The position numbers and the translations under genes are program-made. A stretch of 11,281 nt of DNA, taken from NCBI GenBank assembly GCA_003219115.1, contig QHPN01000133.1, positions 1 through 11,281 of the forward strand, read 5' to 3'. Below the pieces are notes generated by a model. The model ran no database searches. It saw only the letters and a program-made list of their open reading frames with translations, and had not been told where the DNA came from. Shown here piece after piece: positions 6,040 to 11,281 of the stretch; positions within the stretch are counted from its first letter, which is position 1, and each line of letters begins with the position of its first letter. Source of the stretch: Verrucomicrobiota bacterium. GTDB lineage: Bacteria; Verrucomicrobiota; Verrucomicrobiia; Chthoniobacterales; UBA10450.

Positions 6040-7758
6040 TCAGCTTGGCGCTGCCCTTTCGGGCTGTCTCTTTGAACGAGAACTAGTTCGCTCGTCGATC
6101 TCCGTTCGACGCAGCAAATAGTCCAGTCCGCCCACGCGGTACCATCGGTAACCGTATCCTTCCAGCACAACGCGGTGTTTACCGAATTTGTCAGCCTTGC
6201 TGTGGTCGTCGGAAAGAAGGTTGACCAGCAGCTCGCCATACTCGCCACTCACGCCGGGATCGACAAGAACTTCACGCGGCTCTTCCTGAAGATTGTGTAA
6301 AAAGAGCGCCGAATTGTTGCGCCAGTCGTAGCGGACCGCGAGAACCGCGGGATTGCGGACATTCAAAACGCTAAAGTCTCCCCATCCAATCTCCGGAACT
6401 TCTTTACGCATGCGAATGATGCGTTCGGTCCAGTTCAGTAACGAGTCCGGATGTCGCCGCTGGATTGCCGCGTTGATATGCGGATAACCATACGGCCCCT
6501 TTTCGATCACCGCAGGGTGCGGTCTCGCGCTTTTGGTAAAGCCACCATGAGGTTCCTCTGACCATTGCATCGCCGTCCGCGCGCAATTGCGTTCCGGCAG
6601 CGTGAGATCGTCGCCCATGCCGAGTTCGTCACCGTAGCGAATCACCGGGGTTCCCGGCAGTGTGAACATTAAGCTATAGGCAAGCTCGATCCGTCGCCGA
6701 TCGCCTCCAAGCATCGGGGCAAGGCGGCGCCTGATTCCGCGATCGTAAAGCTGCATATTTTTCTCCGGCCCAAACGCGCGAAACACTATTTGTCGCTGTT
6801 TCTCTTGCAGACGACCGAGATCAAGCTCGTCATGGTTTCGAAGAAACATTCCCCACTGTGCCGTAGCAGGCCGTTGCTTGGTTGCTTTCAACGCTCTGAT
6901 CAGCGGGCGTGTGTCGGCTGCAGCAAGCGCATAGAATAGGTTCTGGTTGACTTGGAAGTTGAACATCATGTGCATGCGCTCACCGTCTTTGCCGAAATAG
7001 TCCATGTCGGTTTCAGGCAGCACATTCGCTTCCGCCAACACAATGCAATCGCCCTGGCGCCACTGGAGGAATTCGCGAAATCTCCGGAGCATATCGAACT
7101 GCTGCTTTGGTTCTTGTATGGCGGGTCCTTTGGTCGAGATGATGAAGGGCACGGCGTCCAGGCGAAACCCGGACACGCCCAATTGGATCCAAAACCCCAT
7201 GATCTTCAGTATCTCAGCCTGTACTTCCGGGTGTGAGGTATTGAGATCAGGCTGGAAATCGTAAAAGCGATGGAAGTACCAGGCTTTGGCCTCGCGATCG
7301 TGCTTCCAAGTTGATTTTTGCACGCCGGGAAAGACCATCCCCTTGTCGGCGTGTCTGGGCTTGGTCTTAGACCAGACATACCAATCCCGATATTTTGATT
7401 TCGGATCAGACCGCGCCTGCTTAAACCAGGGATGCTGGTCTGACGTGTGGTTTACCGCCAGATCAATCAGAACACGCATTCCCTGTTGCTTTGCACCATG
7501 CGTAAACTCGACGAAATCGCCGAGCGTGCCATATCGCGGGTCCACATTGTAATAGTCGGTGACGTCATAGCCGTCATCGCGGTGAGGCGAAGTTTGAAAA
7601 GGCATCAACCAGATCGCCGTCACCCCGAGTCCCCGCAGATAGTCGAGGCGCCGCATCAGTCCTTGGAAATCGCCGGTTCCGTCTCCGTTTGCGTCCATAT
7701 AAGTACCCACTGACAGGCAGTAGATCACGGCGTTCTTGTACCAAAGATCGTTGATCAT
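6040..7758 (-). CDS. treS: Trehalose synthase (maltose glucosylmutase, GH13)
   Basis: A 572-residue GH13 alpha-amylase-superfamily protein closest in pattern to TreS, which interconverts maltose and trehalose in the cytoplasm. Catalytic elements are the nucleophile D201 in GFRLDAVPF, the acid/base E243 in IVLAEANVLPE, and the transition-state Asp310 in FLRNHDELDL. TreS-type context includes GYDVTDYYNVDPRYGTLGDF, DLAVNHTSDQHPWF, GIRRRLAPMLGGDRRRIEL and PGTPVIRYGDELGMGDDL. The length fits stand-alone TreS without a fused maltokinase domain. The start ATG 7756-7758 begins MINDLWYKNAVIYCLSVGTY, the normal family beginning, without a visible Shine-Dalgarno site. It lies 58 bp downstream of the small membrane-protein gene on the same strand and could be cotranscribed. 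No treY, treZ, pep2 or glgE partner is seen. A related alpha-glucosidase specificity cannot be fully excluded. Confidence 0.86.
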   Translation of the reverse strand: MINDLWYKNAVIYCLSVGTYMDANGDGTGDFQGLMRRLDYLRGLGVTAIWLMPFQTSPHRDDGYDVTDYYNVDPRYGTLGDFVEFTHGAKQQGMRVLIDLAVNHTSDQHPWFKQARSDPKSKYRDWYVWSKTKPRHADKGMVFPGVQKSTWKHDREAKAWYFHRFYDFQPDLNTSHPEVQAEILKIMGFWIQLGVSGFRLDAVPFIISTKGPAIQEPKQQFDMLRRFREFLQWRQGDCIVLAEANVLPETDMDYFGKDGERMHMMFNFQVNQNLFYALAAADTRPLIRALKATKQRPATAQWGMFLRNHDELDLGRLQEKQRQIVFRAFGPEKNMQLYDRGIRRRLAPMLGGDRRRIELAYSLMFTLPGTPVIRYGDELGMGDDLTLPERNCARTAMQWSEEPHGGFTKSARPHPAVIEKGPYGYPHINAAIQRRHPDSLLNWTERIIRMRKEVPEIGWGDFSVLNVRNPAVLAVRYDWRNNSALFLHNLQEEPREVLVDPGVSGEYGELLVNLLSDDHSKADKFGKHRVVLEGYGYRWYRVGGLDYLLRRTEIDERTSSRSKRQPERAAPS

Positions 7759-7816
7759 AAATTGAAAAGCTGACTTGCCACAGCGGCCTTCTTTAGCTTC
7801 GGTGCAATAACACTAT

Positions 7817-8290
7817 TCAAAGCGATTGCTTGGTAGCTCGGGTGGACAATGCATTCGCGGCTTCCCACGCGGCCCGGCCAGCGGCATTTCTGTCACCGTT
7901 CGCTTGCACCGAGGAAAAATCGCCGCGCAGCGCTTTCAGCGCATATCTCTCGGCATCGAATTCACGCCGCGTGCGCACCCCTTTGCGACGCAGAAATGGA
8001 ACTGGCGGACACCAACCTTGCACCGCATGCTGAAAGAGAAACGGAAGGACAAGGCATGGAACTGCGAAAAACTTCTTGTTCACGGGCAAGCCGAGGATCG
8101 TGCCCGTGAAAGCCTGCGCCGATGCGTTTGTCTCCAGCCAACGCTCCATGTCCCATTCTTGGTTCAACTCATCTATTTGGTGCGATAACACCGCTTCGGA
8201 GCCGCCGGTCGCGCGCGCTACGCGCCGCTCCGCCTCCTGGTCGATTTCCTCATTCACACACAGCGCCAGTATGCGCCCGGACCCGGTCAT
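7817..8290 (-). CDS. YgaP/DUF2892-like small membrane protein
   Basis: 157 residues. A variable N-terminus is followed by a conserved block: IDELNQEWDMERWLETNAS (about 39-57), two hydrophobic stretches (about 58-70, and 75-91 with VPCLVLPFLFQHAVQGW), a WCPPVPFLRRKGVRTRREFD motif and AERYALKALRGDF. This matches a family of short inner-membrane proteins related to the YgaP-type transmembrane domain, where the Trp-Cys-Pro-Pro follows the second helix. The function is unknown; some relatives are fused to rhodanese domains that handle sulfur. The start ATG 8288-8290 lacks a Shine-Dalgarno site, and the first 35 residues are not conserved in appearance, so a later start is possible. It is transcribed toward the trehalose synthase gene. 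Confidence 0.65.
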   Translation of the reverse strand: MTGSGRILALCVNEEIDQEAERRVARATGGSEAVLSHQIDELNQEWDMERWLETNASAQAFTGTILGLPVNKKFFAVPCLVLPFLFQHAVQGWCPPVPFLRRKGVRTRREFDAERYALKALRGDFSSVQANGDRNAAGRAAWEAANALSTRATKQSL

Positions 8291-8420
8291 TGTTTGTGGT
8301 AATCATAAATCTCAAATAAGATTCGACGTAGCTGACTGATCCGCGCGTCAAAGCCAGTAGGTGGGCTAGATTCAGGGCTGCACCTGACGATTATCCAGGA
8401 CGGATAAGGGACAATAAGAT

Positions 8421-8920
8421 TTATTCCAGCTTACAAACTTTAAGGTGTCTTGGCCCGAAGATATGCCAGGCTGTATCAGCGTTTCTTCTTTCCTTCTGAT
8501 GTTTCTTGACCAGACGCGTCGCAGGAAAAAAGTTCAAACCGATCGCGCGCAACGGCCCGCATGTTGAGGACACCAAAAGATGCTCAATTTCTTTAATTAG
8601 CTCCGAGTCCGGCATTCCCAACGATTTCAACGACGGGTGAGTATGCGATTCGCCGCGACCGCGATCAGACGATCATTGCGCTCGGTTCTGCCATCGCTTG
8701 TTTGTGCGGCTTCAATCGCTCCCAATAATCGCGCTCGCACCAGACATCCGGTAAAGGCCGGCTCATCTATCAGCAACAAGACATCGAGAGCATCGCCATC
8801 CTGGGCAGTCGTCCATAAATTCCGGATGGCGTTACGGGTTAGGAACCAAGGATGCCCGAGTTTCGCAACCACTACCGCTGTCCTTCTCCAATTTTGCAAA
8901 GCTGATCGCTATCTCAGGAA
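8421..8920 (-). pseudogene. ppa: Decayed soluble inorganic pyrophosphatase gene
   Basis: Two minus-strand frames together read as a family I inorganic pyrophosphatase, which hydrolyses PPi to phosphate. The first (from about 8899 to 8627) contains TTAQDGDALDVLLLIDEPAF, with the DGDxLDV metal-binding motif, then TGCLVRARLLGAIEA and TERNDRLIAVAA, all in family order. The next frame continues with ESHTHPSLKSLG, PDSELIKEIEH and an LNFFPATRLVKK tail down to 8421. The switch between AVAA and SHTH near 8640 needs an indel. Upstream of DGD the expected tyrosine/lysine-rich segment (KYEYD, HYPGNYGFIP) is absent or scrambled; only KLG and a shortened stretch remain. The active-site N-terminal residues are therefore lost and the gene is a remnant. 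It is back to back with the oxidoreductase gene. Confidence 0.75.
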
Positions 8921-8935
8921 CGATTTTACATTGAA

Positions 8936-10501
8936 ATGCAACAATCGGGAGAACGCGCGGGCGCGAATCCCTCTTTCTGGGAACGAACCGCGCAGAAGTT
9001 TTACACAACACCGCTAACGGAAAATCTCACGACAGATATCTGCGTTATCGGCGCGGGCATCGCCGGGGTAACGGCGGCATATTCACTCGCGTGCGAGGGT
9101 CACGGCGTTACCTTGATCGACGACGGCCCTATCGGTGGCGGGATGACAGGGCGCACGACCGCGCATCTCGTGAACGCCTTAGATGATCGGTATTACGAAC
9201 TCGAGAAAATGCTCGGCCAGGGATTTTCGCGACTTTCCGCCGAGAGTCATACCGCAGCAATTGATCGAATCGAGAAAATTGTCGGCGACGAAAATCTCGA
9301 TTGCGACTTTGCCCGAGTCGATGGCTACCTATTTCTGCCTCCTGGTGGCTCGGTCACAGATTTGAAACACGAGCTCGACGCGGCGCTCCGGGCCGGTTTG
9401 CTCGAGGTCGAACGCGTCGATCGCATTCCAATCGGAAAATTTACTACTGATGGAGTCCTTCGATTTCCACGACAGGCCCAATTTCATCCTCTGAAGTATT
9501 TGAACGGTCTCGTCCGGGCGACGATCAAGCGGGGCGGTCGCATTTTTACCGGAACCCGCGTGGTCAAAGTTGAAGATGGCCAGCACGTCAGGATTGAAAC
9601 ATCAAAAGGCAACTCCATTAAGGCCGCGGCCGCTATTGTCGCAACCAATTGTCCGATCAATGACCGTCTCGTCATCCATTCCAAGCAGGCGCCCTATGCT
9701 ACTTATGTGTTGACGTTGCGGGTGACGCGCGAGGTAGAGCACGTGCTTTTGTGGGACACGGCCGAGACGGCGGAGGAAGAAAAGCAAGTGCTCGGGCCGA
9801 TTCCGTATCATTACGTACGATTTGCGCGCGACAACGAAGGCGATGTTCTGATTGTCGGGGCCGAAGATCACAAGACCGGGCAGGCGAGCGATTTTGAAGC
9901 GCGATTGGCAAAGCTTGAACGGTGGACGCGCGACCTTTTTCCCTTCGTCGGCGAGATCACTGACCACTGGTCCGGGCAAGTCATGGAACCCATGGATGGT
10001 ACGGCCTACATCGGCCGCAATCCCGGCGACAAGAATGTTTTTGTCGTGACAGGCGATTCCGGTAATGGAATGACGCACGGAACAATCGCAGGAATATTGA
10101 TCACTGATCTGATCTGCGGTCGCGAAAATCCCTGGACTAAGCTCTACGATCCAAGTCGCAAGACACTGCAGCCGACAGTGCTAGCGGATTACGTTGCCGA
10201 GAATGCCAACGTCGTCGCGCAACTCCGCGATTATGTCACTCCCGGAGATGAGCCGAATGCGCAAACGATTCAACCAGGCGAAGGCGCGCTTCTGCGAGAG
10301 GGCGTAAAAAAGATCGCTGCGTATCGTGACGACCAGGGAACATTGCACAAACTTTCAGCCCTATGTCCACATTTGAAATGCATCGTTCGGTGGGACGACT
10401 GCGAAAAAACCTGGGATTGCCCGTGCCACGGTTCACGTTTTGACGCACTTGGCCGCGTGCTAAATGGTCCTGCCATCTCCGATTTGGAGGAAGTGGAATA
10501 A
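8936..10501 (+). CDS. FAD-dependent oxidoreductase with C-terminal Rieske [2Fe-2S] domain
   Basis: 521 residues, complete. The N-terminus has a dinucleotide-binding motif DICVIGAGIAGVTAAY (GxGxxG at 39-44), and a DAO-type FAD fold continues to about 410, with MTGRTTAHLVNALD near the flavin and a GDSGNGMTHGTIAG segment closing the FAD site. A Rieske domain follows with cluster ligands C477 and H479 (CPHLKC) and C495 and H498 (CPCHGSRF); C482 and C497 are placed to form the disulfide seen in bc1-type Rieske proteins. This architecture is well known in bacterial genomes, but the substrate is unknown; electrons probably pass between flavin and the 2Fe-2S centre. No signal peptide is seen, so it is probably cytoplasmic. 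The start is ATG 8936 without a clear Shine-Dalgarno site. The frame stays open for about 40 codons after TAA 10499-10501, with no recognisable content. Confidence 0.92.
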   Translation: MQQSGERAGANPSFWERTAQKFYTTPLTENLTTDICVIGAGIAGVTAAYSLACEGHGVTLIDDGPIGGGMTGRTTAHLVNALDDRYYELEKMLGQGFSRLSAESHTAAIDRIEKIVGDENLDCDFARVDGYLFLPPGGSVTDLKHELDAALRAGLLEVERVDRIPIGKFTTDGVLRFPRQAQFHPLKYLNGLVRATIKRGGRIFTGTRVVKVEDGQHVRIETSKGNSIKAAAAIVATNCPINDRLVIHSKQAPYATYVLTLRVTREVEHVLLWDTAETAEEEKQVLGPIPYHYVRFARDNEGDVLIVGAEDHKTGQASDFEARLAKLERWTRDLFPFVGEITDHWSGQVMEPMDGTAYIGRNPGDKNVFVVTGDSGNGMTHGTIAGILITDLICGRENPWTKLYDPSRKTLQPTVLADYVAENANVVAQLRDYVTPGDEPNAQTIQPGEGALLREGVKKIAAYRDDQGTLHKLSALCPHLKCIVRWDDCEKTWDCPCHGSRFDALGRVLNGPAISDLEEVE

Positions 10502-10640
10502 GGTTCCGAAGACAAAATCGGATCACGCGGCGAACAGTTAGATCCCAGGCCGAACCATCCGGTGGTCGAGCTTCTTCGTAAGCGAGTAAGCGTGATTCGC
10601 TATGCGCCGCAGTTTCTGCGTTAACTCTTAAGGCGAGCAG

Positions 10641-10850
10641 CTACGTGCACCCGCGCAATAGAAAAATCACGAGCAGAATAGGAATTGGAACATCAAGCAG
10701 CCAGGGAAGAATGTACCTGTAGCGGCCCGCTGCTAATTTTTGAGATACTGCGCCCCGAGCAATTCCTGAGTCGCGAACCAAAATCGTCGGATGTGGAATC
10801 GGATTTTTCCTGATTAGATAACCATCCGTCGTTCCGATTGTGGTTGTCAT
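10641..10850 (-). CDS. Small hydrophobic-tail protein, copy A (69 residues)
   Basis: The frame runs from ATG 10848-10850 to TAG 10641-10643. The last 24 residues (YILPWLLDVPIPILLVI, then FLLRGCT) form a single membrane segment with a Pro-Ile-Pro-Ile-Leu-Leu core and an Arg-Gly-Cys-Thr end. They match the C-terminus of the plus-strand copy B at 20 of 24 positions, although 12 of those 20 identical residues use different codons, so this part is under protein-level selection. The 45-residue N-terminal part has no counterpart in copy B and no recognised family. The true start is uncertain: a TTG later in the frame is an alternative, and neither has a good Shine-Dalgarno site. I do not recognise the family. 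Confidence 0.6.
   Translation of the reverse strand: MTTTIGTTDGYLIRKNPIPHPTILVRDSGIARGAVSQKLAAGRYRYILPWLLDVPIPILLVIFLLRGCT
10809..10841. repeat. 33-bp imperfect direct repeat, unit 1
   Basis: It matches 11100-11132 at 24 of 33 positions with no gap, including an identical 11-mer AGATAACCATC at 10816-10826. On the minus strand it covers codons 4-14 of the copy A frame (reading DGYLI). On the plus strand it lies 78 bp upstream of the copy B start. It may be a shared regulatory element or a relic of a duplicated coding end. Confidence 0.4.
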
Positions 10851-10919
10851 TAATCAAAGCAAGTTCCTGCACACAGCGAAGAGTTCCGAATCAATAACGT
10901 TAAAAAAAGGATATCTGAG

Positions 10920-11036
10920 ATGCTTTTAACGAATAGAATCAAACAAGCGGGAGCGACGGGATACATTTTACTTTGGCTTCTCGGAATTCCGATTCCGATT
11001 TTGCTTCTTATCTTTCTGCTCCGAGGGTGCACATAA
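10920..11036 (+). CDS. Small membrane peptide, copy B (38 residues)
   Basis: ATG 10920-10922 to TAA 11034-11036. AAGGA with 8 nt spacing gives it a good ribosome site. The product has a short basic N-terminus (MLLTNRIKQAGATG), then one hydrophobic helix (YILLWLLGIPIPILLLIF) and ends LLRGCT, so a single-pass inner-membrane peptide is predicted. Its C-terminal 24 residues match copy A at 20 positions with mostly different synonymous codons. The two genes are head to head with 69 bp between starts, containing an 8-bp palindrome TAACGTTA (10895-10902). The function is unknown; a single hydrophobic helix also occurs in small stress-response and toxin-type membrane peptides, but nothing here shows toxicity. 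It is too short for routine gene finders. Confidence 0.72.
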   Translation: MLLTNRIKQAGATGYILLWLLGIPIPILLLIFLLRGCT

Positions 11037-11099
11037 AGATTTTGGGAATCATATACAGAAAGCTAACCAAGTTGACAAAATCCGTGATCAGCGTCGCGG

Positions 11100-11132
11100 C
11101 TAAATAAGATAACCATCGGGCGTATCGGTTGC
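11100..11132. repeat. 33-bp imperfect direct repeat, unit 2
   Basis: The partner of 10809-10841 (24 of 33 matches; AGATAACCATC at 11107-11117). It ends 18 bp before the iron permease start codon, where promoter or operator sequence would be expected. On the minus strand it is the end of a 27-codon frame (11183-11100) that finishes DGYLI and a stop. Confidence 0.4.
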
Positions 11133-11150
11133 GATCAATTCTCTTGGATA

Positions 11151-11281
11151 ATGAGCGATACCTTTCGGGTTTTTGCACGGCATTCGTCGATAGTGCTCGG
11201 TAGCGCTTGGACTTTTGCCAGCGCTATTCTCATTATCGTCATTTGGGGACTAACCGGCCCCATTTTTCATTATGCGGATAC
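11151..11281 (+). CDS. Low-affinity iron permease family protein, N-terminal part (3' end outside window)
   Basis: ATG 11151-11153 opens a frame that runs off the right edge after 43 complete codons. The residues MSDTFRVFARHSSIVLGSAW, then TFASAILIIVIWGLTGPIF and HYADT, match the start of the bacterial low-affinity iron permease family (PF04120): a short amphipathic lead, the GSAW motif and a first membrane helix with IWGLTGPIF. The family is related to yeast Fet4 by name, but the bacterial members are short (about 100-150 residues) and their transport role is largely inferred. A GGATA next to the start is only a weak ribosome site. The 33-bp repeat unit 2 lies just upstream. Confidence 0.82.
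   Translation, partial: MSDTFRVFARHSSIVLGSAWTFASAILIIVIWGLTGPIFHYAD

Noticed and set aside
8637..9017. 126-codon plus-strand frame across the pyrophosphatase remnant
   Set aside because: It is antisense to the remnant and runs into the oxidoreductase in another frame; no protein family features.
9602..10078. 158-codon minus-strand frame inside the oxidoreductase
   Set aside because: It lies wholly antisense to a well-supported FAD/Rieske gene.
10502..10624. About 40 open codons in frame after the oxidoreductase stop
   Set aside because: The protein already ends where Rieske-tail relatives end, the extension has no recognisable motif, and an open run of this length is not rare by chance.
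11100..11183. 27-codon minus-strand frame beginning MPCKNPKG
   Set aside because: It overlaps the start of the iron permease gene in antisense and has no supporting ribosome site; only its DGYLI end, shared with the 33-bp repeat, is notable.
1..11281. CRISPR array, tRNA, rRNA, insertion sequence or phage integration module
   Set aside because: No regularly spaced repeats, transposase or integrase motifs, clover-leaf genes or rRNA-like stretches were found on reading both strands.

Overview
The window is about 11.3 kb of gene-dense bacterial DNA with GC in the mid-50s by eye (not counted). No rRNA, tRNA, insertion sequence, phage gene or CRISPR array is visible. Gene types, weak Shine-Dalgarno sites and GTG/TTG starts would fit a free-living soil bacterium such as a Verrucomicrobia (Spartobacteria-like) or Acidobacteria lineage. 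That placement is an impression and no marker gene here proves it. The common theme is stress and dormancy physiology.

Left part (1-3883): the 3' end of an erythromycin-esterase-family gene (+) converges on a minus-strand cluster. In transcription order the cluster is a broken small heat-shock protein (Hsp20) remnant, an alpha/beta hydrolase, an aminoglycoside-phosphotransferase-like/AAA kinase fusion with a damaged N-terminus, and a phosphoribosyltransferase. The same five protein types recur in the Mycobacterium tuberculosis DosR dormancy regulon (Rv2030c, Rv0571c, Rv2004c, hspX), so this looks like an independent arrangement of one functional set.

Middle part (3884-8290): a control region of about 320 bp separates the cluster from a rightward pair, a DUF892/YciF ferritin-like protein and a PHP-domain phosphoesterase with a DNA polymerase beta/PolX-like N-terminal helical domain but no polymerase core. 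These converge on a leftward pair, a small YgaP/DUF2892-like membrane protein followed by a trehalose synthase (GH13).

Right part (8421-11281): a decayed soluble inorganic pyrophosphatase gene (-) lies back to back with an intact FAD-dependent oxidoreductase carrying a C-terminal Rieske [2Fe-2S] domain (+). Beyond it is a head-to-head pair of tiny genes whose products end in nearly the same hydrophobic 24-residue segment. They share the peptide but differ at most synonymous sites, which marks them as real, selected genes. The window ends in the first 43 codons of a low-affinity iron permease gene.

Three genes are visibly damaged (Hsp20, pyrophosphatase, N-terminus of the kinase fusion). Either this is an accessory region that is losing genes or the assembly carries indel errors; the sequence alone cannot separate these.
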